DNA from: Saprolegnia diclina VS20
Taxonomy: Eukaryota; Oomycota; Saprolegniomycetes; Saprolegniales; Saprolegniaceae
Assembly (NCBI RefSeq): GCF_000281045.1
Contig: NW_008246095.1
Coordinates: 46,504 to 69,527, forward strand
Direction of reading: 5' to 3'
Length of the DNA: 23,024 bases
Part shown: positions 1 to 11,643 of the stretch, piece after piece
Layout of the letters: the number at the start of each line of letters is the position of its first letter
Numbering within the stretch: the stretch's first letter is position 1
Program-made: the position numbers and the translations under genes
The notes under the pieces: generated by a model
Database searches by the model: none
Told to the model about the DNA's origin: nothing
What the model saw: the letters and a program-made list of their open reading frames with translations, nothing else

Positions 1-158
1 GGACGCGTCGAGTAGCATTGCAAAAGGATTGTATTTGTATCGACATGGACGCCGAGCGCACTGCGAGAAGTACACGAATTAGTCTACTCGTCGGAGACGC
101 GGTCGGACGCCGATGGACACGGTCAACGACACGATGTTATATATAAGCTCGACCAGTC

Positions 159-1547
159 TTAGATGGTCTTGTTGCGCATCGAGGCGACGTCAAAGCCGGG
201 CATGTTGAACTTGGTCGCGAACGCGTTGACGTCGGAGCGGAGCGCCTTGACGCCGGCGTGCGATTCGAGCGCCTTGTTGAAGTCGACAATCTTCTTGCCC
301 GTCGTCGCCTGGATCTCGAGGCAGAGCTTGACCGCGCGGTGGAGGAAGCCGGCGACAGTGACAAAGTCGGCCTCCTTGAAGCCACGCGACGTCAAGGCCG
401 GCGTGCCGACGCGGACGCCACCGGGCGTGACAGCGCTGCGGTCACCGAGCACCGAGTTCTTGTTGAGCGTGATGCACACTTCGTCGCAGAGCTTCTCCAT
501 CTTGGAGCCGGTAATGCCAACGGGGCGGAGATCCCAGAGAAGCAAGTGGTTGTCGGTGCCGCCCGTCGAGAGCACGTAGCCGTACTCGACAAGCGCGGCC
601 GCGATCGCACGGCAGTTGGCCTTGACCTGCTTGGCGTACGCCTTGAACTCGGGCGTCATGACCTCCTTGAGCTGCGTCGCGATGGCCGCGATCTGGTGCT
701 CGTGCGGGCCGCCCTGGAGCGCCGGGAACACCGCCTGGTTGATCTTGTTCTCAAAGCCGCGCGCGTCCTTGCGGAAGAAGATCATGCCGGCGCGCGGGCC
801 GCGAAGACTCTTGTGCGTCGTCGTCGTGACCACGTCGCAGAGATCGAACGGGCTCGCGTGCTCCTGGGTCGCGACGAGGCCCGAGTAGTGGGCCATGTCG
901 CACATGAGGAGCGCACCGTTGTCGTCGGCGATCTTGCGGAACGAAGCGTAGTCCCAGTCGCGCGGGTACGCGCTGCCACCGCAGACAATCATGGCAGGCT
1001 TGAAGAGAGCGGCGGTTTCCGCAAGCTTCTCAAAGTCGACGAGGCCCGTCTCGGGGTGGACGCGGTACGGAAGCGACTCGAAGTAGACCGAGGTCGCCGA
1101 GACGGCCTTGCGCGTGTTCTCGGCCTTGGAGTACGTGTAAAAGCCGTGGGTCAAGTGGCCGCCACTAGGCAAGTCGAGGCCCATGATGCGGTCGTGCGGG
1201 CGGAGGAGCGCCGTGTAGACGGCAAAGTTAGCCGGCGAGCCCGAGTACGGCTGCACGTTGACGCCCCACTCTTCGGGGTTGAGGCCATACGCCTTGAGCG
1301 CGCGCGTCTGGCAAAGCGTCTCGATCTTGTCAATGACCTCGTTACCGCCATAGTAGCGCGCGCTCGGGATGCCCTCGGCGTACTTGTTGGTCAAGCACGA
1401 GCCAAGGCAGTCCATGACGGCGCGGGACGTGAAGTTCTCGGACGCGATGAGCTCCAAGCACTTCCACTGGCGGTTCTTCTCGGCCTCAATGAGGTTGAAC
1501 ATCTCCGGGTCGTGCTGTTCCAAGCTGATGTTACCGGAGGCCGACAT
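159..1547 (-). CDS. SHMT: Serine hydroxymethyltransferase, PLP enzyme (462 aa)
   Basis: Converts serine plus tetrahydrofolate to glycine plus 5,10-methylene-THF, the main entry to one-carbon metabolism. The protein is collinear with eukaryotic SHMT from end to end and has no intron. Seen in it are the N-terminal ENFTS motif (about 37-41), [12 protein letters not shown] (about 56-68), the CDMAHYSGL block (about 216-224) and [14 protein letters not shown], where K246 is the expected PLP Schiff-base lysine. The length fits a cytosolic form (about 460-480 aa). I chose the ATG at 1547 because homology begins there. The frame stays open upstream to ATGs at 1661 and 1697. The stretch from 1661 is rich in Arg and hydrophobic residues with one acidic residue, so it could be a mitochondrial presequence. 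It lies on the same strand as CBS, about 850 bp downstream of it. Family is certain; the start is less so. Confidence 0.95.
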   Translation of the reverse strand: MSASGNISLEQHDPEMFNLIEAEKNRQWKCLELIASENFTSRAVMDCLGSCLTNKYAEGIPSARYYGGNEVIDKIETLCQTRALKAYGLNPEEWGVNVQPYSGSPANFAVYTALLRPHDRIMGLDLPSGGHLTHGFYTYSKAENTRKAVSATSVYFESLPYRVHPETGLVDFEKLAETAALFKPAMIVCGGSAYPRDWDYASFRKIADDNGALLMCDMAHYSGLVATQEHASPFDLCDVVTTTTHKSLRGPRAGMIFFRKDARGFENKINQAVFPALQGGPHEHQIAAIATQLKEVMTPEFKAYAKQVKANCRAIAAALVEYGYVLSTGGTDNHLLLWDLRPVGITGSKMEKLCDEVCITLNKNSVLGDRSAVTPGGVRVGTPALTSRGFKEADFVTVAGFLHRAVKLCLEIQATTGKKIVDFNKALESHAGVKALRSDVNAFATKFNMPGFDVASMRNKTI

Positions 1548-1664
1548 GGTGAGGAAGAGGAGGCTGCTGCGACGAAGGAGGCAAAAGGCAAAGTGAGAAG
1601 ATCGAAATATCGATGGGGCGCCCACCCGTTTTTCGAAGCGGGCAGGATGGTGCAAGGCCATTGG

Positions 1665-1673
1665 CCAAAATGA
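1665..1673 (-). promoter_or_regulatory. Candidate initiator of the SHMT gene
   Basis: On the minus strand this reads TCATTTTGG and runs into CCAATGGCC, close to the oomycete initiator consensus (TCATTYY-type). A transcript starting here would leave a leader of about 120 nt before the ATG at 1547, and about 10 nt before the ATG at 1661. It would exclude the ATG at 1697. A CCAAT box (plus-strand 1694-1698) lies just upstream. Motif match only. Confidence 0.35.
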
Positions 1674-2072
1674 AAAAGATATCGTTGGCTCCTCCAATCA
1701 TCCTTCGTTTAGAAAAGATCCCTAGTGTGATTAGGTAAGCGGATGCGCATTAAATTTCATTGTATTTTTATACCACCAAGTAATCTTCCATACAACCGCC
1801 AAGTGAAGGCCGACGAAGACCGCTGGCAACCGAATTAAATGACGATGGAAAAGCATCACCAGGAATTAAATGGCACATCAACGGTATACGCATCCGCCGC
1901 CGAACGCATCGGGAATTCGTGGCCGGGGCCAAATGTATGGTAATCTTCATGCGGTGCTGCCACGTCGTACGGCGTCATCGCATCCCTTCCCGAGCTCCGT
2001 GCACAGACCTCATGGCATGCGCTTGCTCGTCGACCTGGCAGGTAGCTTTGTCCCGCTGGGCTAGTGCGTGAT

Positions 2073-2103
2073 GGGTGCGACATGGCACCCGGCGTGGCAC
2101 GCC
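2073..2103. repeat. Two adjacent short hairpins
   Basis: GGGTGC (2073-2078) pairs with GCACCC (2085-2090) across a 6-nt loop. Immediately after it, GGCGTG (2091-2096) pairs with CACGCC (2098-2103) across one base. Both stems are perfect. They lie about 300 bp past the CBS stop codon and could be a 3' processing signal or chance in G+C-rich DNA. Confidence 0.3.
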
Positions 2104-2393
2104 AAGGCGCACGGTAACTCTTGTGGCCGCCGATGCGCGCGTCGGTGGCCATCTAGGCACGTGCTCGCGTGACTGGCCATGAGGCCGTGGTATTCTTGAC
2201 GTGGCGCCACGAACGCGAGCCACCTCATTTGTGACTTGCGCATTCGCTCCGGCGCTACAGTCGACGGTTGTCGTCGGGTCACTGGCAAAGCTCTGGCATC
2301 GCATTTCACCAAGAAACAACAGCAGAATGAGAATGAGAGGAACACGTCTTAACGCTGTTTGCACAGAAGTCTGATGTACACGCGAGCGCCGTC

Positions 2394-4082
<1,689 letters not shown>

Positions 4083-4863
4083 GGTCGAAATGATCTTGTG
4101 TGGTGCACCTGCTTTTGTATCCGCTTATCCGAACCAATATCCGGATACCACCCAGCTCTTGCCCACTTCAACCTGCCAGGATCCTTCCTGGCTTCAGCTG
4201 TGGCCGTCGGGCGACCTGTCGTCGACGCTGCGTCTACCGCCGAGGTGCTTGTGCGATGTCTCGGGCGCCAACGCCATACATGTAGTGTGCGTGGAAGGAC
4301 GAAGGGCGTCGACAGTGTTGCTACCGTGCCTCCAGCAGTGTCCCAGATCTTAGATAAGAACTGCGTCTTCTTATCTAATCCAAACGGCCAGCGCGGCCAC
4401 CGCGCGATGGCGCAGGATAAGGATATGTGCACGACCCTGCGACGTATGTGTACGGTGTAGCTACTACTACTCTTGCAGCGGATCCTACTCGCACGGCCAA
4501 GTCCGATGGCCCACACTGCGAGCTGCGATATGCGTCCTATCAGCTGCGGTGGCAGCCGGTCCACGAGGGCCTAGCTCGAGGGCCTTGGCCGGCTCGGCGT
4601 CGATCCCACGCCCTCGTACATGGCAGCCTGTCGCCCATGTATACACGGCGTAGGACCTGTCTACCGCATCGTCGGTGCTTTGTCCAGCCTCCAGCGCCGC
4701 CTCAGTGCGTGCCAGTGGAGCACCTACGCCACGCCTGTTACCAACGCGAGCAATTTAATACATTTCGTGGGCGTAGACTTGGGTTTTGTAGGTGGAATTG
4801 AGCAAACGCAAAACAAGGCGGAATTTGAAGCCATCAACCAAGCGTGTCGGCGACGCTCCTTGT
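4083..4863. other. Divergent intergenic region between CBS and the TOG-domain gene
   Basis: Two start codons face away from each other across about 780 bp, so this DNA probably carries both promoters. Seen in it are a TCATTTC initiator-like motif at the CBS start, a CCAAT box (plus strand 4134-4138) and four GATAAG or CTTATC motifs. Two of these form a perfect inverted repeat at 4350-4378. The open frames in it resemble no family I know and are read as noise. Confidence 0.6.
4350..4378. promoter_or_regulatory. Perfect inverted repeat with paired GATA motifs
   Basis: TTAGATAAGAA (4350-4360) is followed by a 7-nt spacer and its exact reverse complement TTCTTATCTAA (4368-4378). Each arm contains GATAAG, the core of GATA-type zinc-finger sites. 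Two further copies lie nearby: CTTATC at 4124-4129 and GATAAG at 4416-4421. A role as a dimeric transcription-factor site is inferred from the motif only; a cruciform or RNA hairpin is the alternative. Confidence 0.45.
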
Positions 4864-6055
4864 ATGAAACGAAGGAGCACAGAGTCCGACGTCAGCCGCG
4901 CCACGAAGCCTCGCCTCATGACCGCCATGCCCGACCCGACCAAGGACGAAGAGGACGAGACGTCGCCGCCGTCGCCCGTCGAGAAGGACTCGGGCGCACC
5001 CGAGAACGAAGACGACCTCGTCGACTTTGTCGTGCTCCGCGTCGACGAGCTACAAGCGCCGGCGACCAACTTTAGCTGGAGCCCACGCCTCATATCGGCG
5101 TCGTGGCAAGTCAAGTACACGGCTGTCGAGACGCTGCGGCAGACCATCAAGTTTGACCCGGCGTACATTCAAGGCGACGATGCCCACATGTACTGTGCAT
5201 GCAATGGTGTCTAGGCGAGCTGACCATGCGATAGCATTGATGCCACCAAGGACCTCGTCGTGCCCAGCGCACTTGATTTGCGCTCAACACTGGCGCGCAA
5301 CGCGCTCCTCTGCCTCGGCGAGCTCATCCAATGCACGCCGCAGTCGGCTCTTCTGTCCGTCGTGATCCCCGCCCTCCTATATCGGTCCGTCACGGACAAG
5401 AAGTTTATGCAGAGAGTCGCCACGACCGTACGCCCGCTTTATCTGCTGCGTCGACGAAGACCTTATGCTGCGTAGGCGCTGGACCACACGGTGCGTTGCT
5501 GCGACCCGCTCGACGTGCTCTCGGAGCTCTTGCCGTTCGCGACCGACAAGAACGCCCAGCTCGTGACCAAAGTACTGCTTGTTTCAAAGTATCGAAGTAT
5601 CAATCGGGAAGTGTAGGCTGGGACCTACGTCGAACAGTGCCTGCTCAAGAGCCTCGCGCAGCCATGGGAAGCCGCGCAGCTGCACGCATGGATCACACCG
5701 CTCGCCAACTTTCTCAACTGCCGCGACGTCCACGGCAAACCCGCGGCGAAGCGCTGCCTCATGCTCCTCCGCAAGACGTTTGGGGTCCGTTCGCGTCCAA
5801 GTCCTCCGTTTTGTATGTAGCGCTGTGTAGGATGTGGCATTTGAAGCCGCTGTCGACGCGCAGCTCAGTGGCATCACTCGTGCCGATGTTCTCAAGGTCT
5901 CGACGGCCGCCGCCCGAAGCTCGAGTATCGTACGGGTGCACCCGGGCCAAAAGAAGGGCGCCAAACTCAGCACGCGGTCGGGCCCGAGTCTCAAGGAGCG
6001 CCTGCAACAACAGCAACAGGCAGCAAAAGCGACGCCAGTACCTAAGTCGCCGTAA
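4864..6055 (+). CDS. TOG/CLASP-N-like HEAT-repeat protein, five exons (335 aa)
   Basis: Exons are 4864-5189, 5235-5427, 5476-5571, 5617-5784 and 5831-6055; the four introns are 45-48 nt. The first 60 residues or so are acidic and probably disordered. Then come paired amphipathic helices typical of HEAT or TOG repeats: WQVKYTAVETLRQTI, DLRSTLARNALLCLGELIQ, LLSVVIPALLYRSVTDKKFM, LDVLSELLPFATDKNAQLV and AKRCLMLLRKTFG. The helix content resembles the CLASP N-terminal TOG domain (CLASP and TOGARAM families), which binds tubulin. The C-terminus is basic with a run of Gln (about residues 318-324). Only one TOG unit is present, whereas CLASP and TOGARAM carry several, so this is a short relative or a generic HEAT protein. 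The start is the first in-frame ATG. Intron 4 begins GTCCGT, the least typical donor of the set. Confidence 0.7.
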
Positions 6056-6089
6056 CGACACGAGCTCAAACACATTGCGTTGGCTTGCA

Positions 6090-9000
6090 TTAGTGCGGCA
6101 CAAAGGCGCTCGGGTCGATCGCAGCGATCGCGAGTGCATGCGCCGGCACACGGACGACCTCGACGCTGACCCCGGCGCCATTGGACGTTTGCAGCTCGAG
6201 CGATGGACCGTAAAACGAGCCAAGAGACAGCTGCAAGACTAGCGCGTTGAACGACGACGAGAGCACGATAGCCGATGCAGTGGCGAGCCCGGCAAGGAGG
6301 CCTGGTAGCTGCGCGGGGGCGGCCGACGCCGGCGCAATCGTTCCGACGGGCAAGCCGCCCACGAAGACGGACAACGAGACGTTGTCATTCGGGCTTGGAA
6401 TCGTCACCGAGAGCACGAGTGGTGACGATAGAAGCGTCATTTGGAGCCCGAGGTCCACGCGGGCCGTCACGGGGCAGCCGGCGACGTCACGGGCATTCAT
6501 TGTTGCGAGGTACGACCGCACGCCCCGAGCATCGATGGCGACTGCCGTCGTCAAGACCCCTTGCCAATCCAGTGGAAGCGACAGGGTGGAGCCAGGCGGC
6601 TGCCAAGTCATGGCCTCGGTGGCCAACGCGATGGCCGAGGCCACTTGGCGCAGGAGCAGCGGACAGCTGCCGATGCAGCCGTCAATCGGACGCTGCAAGG
6701 CAACACATGTGCCTACGAAACATGCTAAGACACCAAAGCGTAGTGCGTGACGTACGGTTGGGCGTCGCCGCTGCGCTCACGGGTACGTTGGGTGATTCAA
6801 ACGCTTGGTACGGGAACCCGAACCGCGTCGTGTTGAGCGGTGCGACGTACACCAGTAAGCGCGGTGGCTGCAGCACCGACGACGCCGTCACCGACAGTGT
6901 CGGCAAGTGACGTGTCGCATAGTTGGCAAACGTTATAAACAGCGTGGCGTCGTCCATCGACGATATCGTGACGTCTGCGATTGGTGCAAAGAACGTCGAG
7001 AGGACGTCCGAGGCGTTGCTGGGTGCAATGGTCAGCGACGTCGACGTCGGCCTGTCCACTGTCAGCGTGCGTGTGGTAGCGTTGACGACGCTTAGGGACT
7101 GGACGCCGACGACGCTCCGTAGCGCGAGCATGCGACCTTGCACAATGTCGCTATAGGTCGTCACGATCGGGCACGCATGGTGGAGAAAGCAGTGCATCGC
7201 CGCCAAGAAGAGCGTCGTGTCGGCGCTACTTGCAGTGTCGACGCACGCCGTGACCGCGTCTGTGACGTCGATCGATGCAAACACTGGTTGCGTCGAGAGC
7301 TGGGCGACTGCGGATGCGAACACCGCCTCCTTGCAGGTAAGCAGCGGCGCGCAGCTATCGAGGCTGCGACAGGCGGCTGCACAGCCAACACACAGCGCTA
7401 CGAGCGTCGTTAGCGTGCAAGGAGAGCAACGACGGCGTACGTGTCTCGAGCACGACTGCGCTGTCGCTGGAGGAAGTGGGGTCGAGCACCAGCAGCTGCG
7501 TCGCCATCGACATCCTTGTGATCGTCGCCGGCGCCGAGCTCGATACGACCACCGGCAACGCGAGCGGCAGACGCATCAGTGGGGAAAACGTCACGGTGAC
7601 TTGCGTGCCCGACGTACTCACCGCGGTGGTCACGTTCACGTAGACAGTAGGTGCGTGGACAGTGAGCGCTGTCGCTAGGGCGCCTGGCGTTGAAAACAAG
7701 CTCGACGTCGAGACGTTGAACACGCCAAACGGGTACGCCAAGAGCGTTGAAAAGTCCGTGGTCGAGTTGCTGACCCAGAGACTGTGCGTCTCGTCGCTGC
7801 TCGCACGAAGCTGCGCGCCGTGCACAGGACACGCGAACGCGGCAAGGCACGCATAGTACTTGGCCAACGCCGTATCGGACGACGGTCCGGATGGCTGCTG
7901 GAAGAGCGCCGTGGCGTCCGTCACGCCCGTTGCGATTTGAGTTTGCAGTTGCGTCATCCAGGCGGCGTTGGCTTGGTAGCACACTGGGCGGCCATAGCAC
8001 GTGGCGTCGTAGTAGCGCTGGCACTGATCGCACGCTACAGGGACGTCAAGCCCATCATCAGAGTGGACGTCAAATACCGGTGGCTAGCGTTGCCCTGCAC
8101 GTCGTCGTCGGTGCCGGTGCCGCAGCACTCCAGGCGATCGTTGAGCTCGGGTATAATGCTAGATAGGAAAGCGACTGCGCGCCAAGCGAGCAGCGAGCAG
8201 GCTCTGCCCCGTACTGCGCCATGACAGTCGACCAGGCCGTCGTCGCCTCGAGCTGGCTCACCACGTACCGAAGCTCGAACGTGTGAGTCAGGGCCAGCTC
8301 GAACGTCGTTGTCGTTGCGGACGTGGCGACCACTCGGACACTCTCGAGCGGACGGGCGAAGAAGGCTGCGATCGCAATGCGTTGGATGGTCGCAGCGAGC
8401 GGCGCGAGGGTATACGGGCAGTCGAGCTGCAGGTACGGGTACCACTCCCGCTTGCCCAACGATGGCAGCGGTGTGAGTGTGATGGCGTAGCCGTCCAGCG
8501 CGGCTTGGAGCGCTTCCGCATTGGCGAGGATCGTGGCAGCGTCGCCGGCGACGACAAAGTTGATGGAATTACCAAGCGACGTCGAGAGCATCGCCGAGGC
8601 GTCGGGCGGCAACGTCGTGAGCGTCAAGTCTGCAAAGACAGCAAACGACGCGTTCAAGCTCGGCTGGAGCACGCTGAGGAAGCCGTCGATGACAGGGGAG
8701 AGCGTGCTGAGCGTCACGGGATCTGCAATGCCGTACGCAACGATGTACGCCGATGGCGGCGGGCTCGAGATGCTCGACAGCGGGTACGCGGCCGTTGGAT
8801 TAAGCTGCGGATACGCTGGCCACGCCGCGGCGCTATCAACATATGAGACGCAGCCGACTGCGTTCCTTCGTACGTCTGCGGCAAGGCGCTATCGCCGTTG
8901 CTGTCGGGCGTCTGCGTCAGCAGCGAGAGACGCCATGGGGATGCTGCCAGCAGCGTCTGCAGCGGCCGCGTCAGCGCCGACGTGACGACGTCAAAGGTGC

Positions 9001-9792
9001 TGGGCGTCACCTACGTTCGACGTGGCCTCGTCTTGGTACAAGAGGACGCGAAGACATACCCCCACAATCGCCACGGGCACGATGGTGGCTATGCCGTTGT
9101 AGACGTCGTACGGCGCTTGCACCGCGGTCGGGGCAAAGACCGATGTCGTCGACACGTTGAGCAGCTGCGCGACCGCGTGCACAAGAGCCATGCGGTGCCA
9201 AAAGCCGAGCGTTGCCCCGCGTAGCACAAGGTACCATTGCACGTACCCTGCGCTCGTCGGTCCTGAGGGTTTGGCCTCGCCGCGCAGAACCGGCGCCGCC
9301 ACGAGCTACTCTCGGCCATGTGACGCCGCGTTCGACAAGAGCGCATGTTACCTGGAGCGGCGTCGCCTGGTCGAGAAGCTGGAAGCGCCGGTGGAGCGTG
9401 CTCAGCGACGTGCGCAAGCCCGTCCACACGATCGACGCGCCAAGGCCCGTGAGAAGGCTCGACCGATTGGCATCGGTTGGCAGTTGAAAACACACGTCCA
9501 AGACCACATTGCCCTTTGCGTTGAGCGACGGCGCCGTGACGTCGACGCGTCGGAGGCGGACGCTCGTCTTGACGTCCGACTGCGCGAGGAACGCCACGAG
9601 CGCGTGCGACACATTGGGCGTTGCGTGCTGAAGCTCGTCGAGGGAGACGGCTTGGGCGACGCGCAGCGACGCCTGGACGCACGGTGGCGGGCTGCGTCCA
9701 TCTGTCGCTGGGCCTTGCACGACGACGAGCTCTGCGCCACCAACGCATGCGAGCAGCCATAGCAGTAGCAATAGCCCTCGTCGCTTGGCCAT
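6090..9792 (-). CDS. Secreted modular cysteine-repeat protein, seven exons (1145 aa), unknown family
   Basis: Exons on the minus strand: 9792-9352, 9305-9060, 9010-8874, 8832-8078, 8034-7441, 7397-6756 and 6712-6090. The six introns are 41-49 nt, and the last three are exactly 43 nt. The N-terminus is a clear signal peptide (Lys-Arg-Arg, then a Leu-rich core, cleavage near residue 20). The rest is Ser/Thr/Ala/Val rich with many N-x-S/T sites and no convincing transmembrane segment or GPI tail, so an extracellular or wall protein is likely. Exons 5, 6 and 7 each begin with a Cys cluster (for example CDQCQRYYDATC) and carry a second ACPV or GCPV-like motif about 60-80 residues later. They therefore look like repeats of a module of about 200 residues, each led by a phase-1 intron. 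I recognise no catalytic motif or named family. The gene is head to head with the START-FYVE-GAF gene. Confidence 0.8.
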
Positions 9793-9852
9793 GGATATCC
9801 GAAATGCAACGGAAACGACCGGCGAAACCACAGAAGGTTTAGTGCACAAGCC
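9793..9852. promoter_or_regulatory. 60-bp bidirectional promoter region
   Basis: Only 60 bp separate the start codon of the secreted-protein gene (minus, 9792) from that of the START-FYVE-GAF gene (plus, 9853). On the minus strand a GCATTTCGG initiator-like motif lies about 10 nt before the ATG. No matching initiator is evident for the plus-strand gene. Either the leaders are extremely short or the elements for each gene lie inside the coding region of the other. Confidence 0.5.
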
Positions 9853-11643
9853 ATGAGTGCACCCCGCGCTGGCTTCATGTCGAGCTTTGACTTGACGCGC
9901 GAAGAAGAGGCCGAGCTCCACGAACATGCGCGGTCGAAAGCACCGGAGCTCATTGCGCTCGCACTGGACGAGACGAGCTACGAGTGGAAGAAGACAAAGT
10001 ACGGCGTGAGCGTGACCGAAGCGACGCACGGGTCGCAGCACCTCGTGCGCAGCTCGGCGGTCGTGCACGCGCCGGCGGCCGCGCTCCTTGCGCTTCTCGA
10101 GAGCTCTGTCTTGCACGCGTACCGTAACACGCTGCGCACCATGTACCAGCAGACGTTTGCCGACGCGTCCGTGCTGTACCACAACCAGCTCAACCGGACC
10201 GAGTCGGTCGGTGTCCAGTGGCTCGCCTTTCGATGCGGCAATCCGCTCCTCTTGGACGTCGATGTATGTCTTGTTGAGTACATGCAGCACAATGCTGCGT
10301 CGGCGACGCCGCTCGACAACCAGCGAGACGGCCATGGCCTCGGCCCCGAGCACTGCCTTGGGTACAAGCTCCTCGAGTCGATTCAAACCAAGCACTGCCC
10401 GTCGCTCCTTGAGTCGCACCGGCTCGAGCGCATCGTGCTGCCCCTCGGCGGGTTCCTCCTCTTCCCGACGGCGCACGCCGACCAGACGCGCGTTGTGTTT
10501 ACCGCCGGGCTCTTTCAGCCGCCCGCGGCCTTGCGCAAGACCGCAAACCGCCGGCTTTTGCTCTTGCTGGCGGCCGCGCTCCCGCGTCTTCAGCATGCCG
10601 TGAACGCCACGCGGCTCGGCGCAGCCTTAGCGTCGCGTGTGCCGTGGGTGCCAGACGAGGCCGAGACGACGTGCAAGGTCTGCGCGCGCTTCTTCTCGCA
10701 CTTGCGCCGCAAGCACCACTGCCGAGCGTGCGGCCACCTCATCTGCAAGCAGTGCTCCGTGTTTCAAGACCTCGCGCTCCCGGCGACGGGCCTCACGACG
10801 ATCCGCGTCTGTGCAGCGTGCGTGACGCCTACAACGACACCGAGTCTGACAAGTGCCAAGCCGACGCCGCCGCCGCTCGTGCTCGAGCTCGAGACGCCCA
10901 AGAAGGGTGGGGTCGTCGAGCGCCGGTACTTTGGCAAGCACGGCATTCACCTCCATAGTCCGACAACGCAGAGCCCAACGCGCCGCACGTCGCCGCCGCG
11001 AAGTCCGATCACGTTCCTCTCGACGCCGACCCGGCTCAAGACGCTTCCGTCGAGTCGGCCAGACCGCACGGCCACGCTGCAAGCGCTCTGCGACCTTGCG
11101 AGCACGACGCTCCAGTGCAAGTTTGCGGGCTTGTCGCTGCGGCACGGCGCCGTGCTCCAGCACTACCTCAAGGTCAACCAGAAAGGCAAGCTCCTCTCGG
11201 TGCCGAGCCAAATGGGCATTTGCAGCCCCGTGCTGAGCATCGGGGGCCCGCTCCTCGTGCTCGACACGCAAACCGAAGGCGGACCGATCGAGTGGGCCAA
11301 ACTCCCAATCGTGGCCGGGCCCCAGCGCGCGCGCTTCTACGCCGGCGCACCGCTCGTCGCGGCCAACGGCGATGTGCTCGGCGCCATCTGCGTCTTTGAC
11401 CCGGCGCCGCGCACCTCGATTCCGCCCAACCAACTGCGCGTCATGCAAAACCTCGCCGAACTCACGCTCGCGTCGCTCGACCCCAAGCAGGTGCGCGTCG
11501 ACGATGCGCGCACCGAAGACGCGAGCGACCTCGAGGCGCAGCTGTGGCAGATGTTGCTAAAAGCGCACAACACGCAGCGCCAAGTCGTCGAGCACAACCA
11601 ATCCAATGACGCCCACGCGTCACCGGCCATCCTCGGTGTCTAA
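9853..11643 (+). CDS. START-FYVE-GAF domain protein (596 aa)
   Basis: Single exon. Residues about 30-250 look like a START-like lipid-binding domain as found in oomycete FYVE proteins. A complete FYVE zinc finger follows: W265xxD268, the basic motif RRKHHCRACG (285-294) and eight zinc-ligand cysteines at 274, 277, 290, 293, 298, 301, 320 and 323. The motif is canonical for phosphatidylinositol 3-phosphate, which predicts endosomal membranes. A Pro/Thr/Ser-rich linker (about 325-400) leads to a GAF-like domain (about 403-541) containing FYAGAPLVAANGDVLGAICV, the usual core of GAF sensor folds. This START-FYVE-GAF order is typical of a family expanded in oomycetes. The ligand of the START and GAF parts is unknown. 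The second ATG (codon 9) is an alternative start. Confidence 0.92.
   Translation: MSAPRAGFMSSFDLTREEEAELHEHARSKAPELIALALDETSYEWKKTKYGVSVTEATHGSQHLVRSSAVVHAPAAALLALLESSVLHAYRNTLRTMYQQTFADASVLYHNQLNRTESVGVQWLAFRCGNPLLLDVDVCLVEYMQHNAASATPLDNQRDGHGLGPEHCLGYKLLESIQTKHCPSLLESHRLERIVLPLGGFLLFPTAHADQTRVVFTAGLFQPPAALRKTANRRLLLLLAAALPRLQHAVNATRLGAALASRVPWVPDEAETTCKVCARFFSHLRRKHHCRACGHLICKQCSVFQDLALPATGLTTIRVCAACVTPTTTPSLTSAKPTPPPLVLELETPKKGGVVERRYFGKHGIHLHSPTTQSPTRRTSPPRSPITFLSTPTRLKTLPSSRPDRTATLQALCDLASTTLQCKFAGLSLRHGAVLQHYLKVNQKGKLLSVPSQMGICSPVLSIGGPLLVLDTQTEGGPIEWAKLPIVAGPQRARFYAGAPLVAANGDVLGAICVFDPAPRTSIPPNQLRVMQNLAELTLASLDPKQVRVDDARTEDASDLEAQLWQMLLKAHNTQRQVVEHNQSNDAHASPAILGV

Larger units (their letters stand above)
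1548..2393. other. SHMT upstream region and CBS downstream region
   Basis: No gene is supported here; the open frames on both strands have no recognisable protein. It contains the SHMT initiator and CCAAT box, a directly repeated GAATTAAATG (1832-1841 and 1863-1872), and two adjacent small inverted repeats at 2073-2103. The last 200 bp or so before 2394 are probably the 3' UTR of CBS. Confidence 0.6.

Noticed and set aside
258-1673. Long plus-strand open frame (471 codons) opposite SHMT
   Set aside because: It is exactly antisense to a clear SHMT gene and is Arg/Ala/Val rich, the usual mirror of G+C-rich coding DNA.
8797-8873. Apparent frame change in the secreted-protein gene, first read as a break
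   Set aside because: A 41-nt GT-AG intron (8833-8873) with the usual GTAC donor and TAG acceptor joins the frames exactly, so the gene is intact here.
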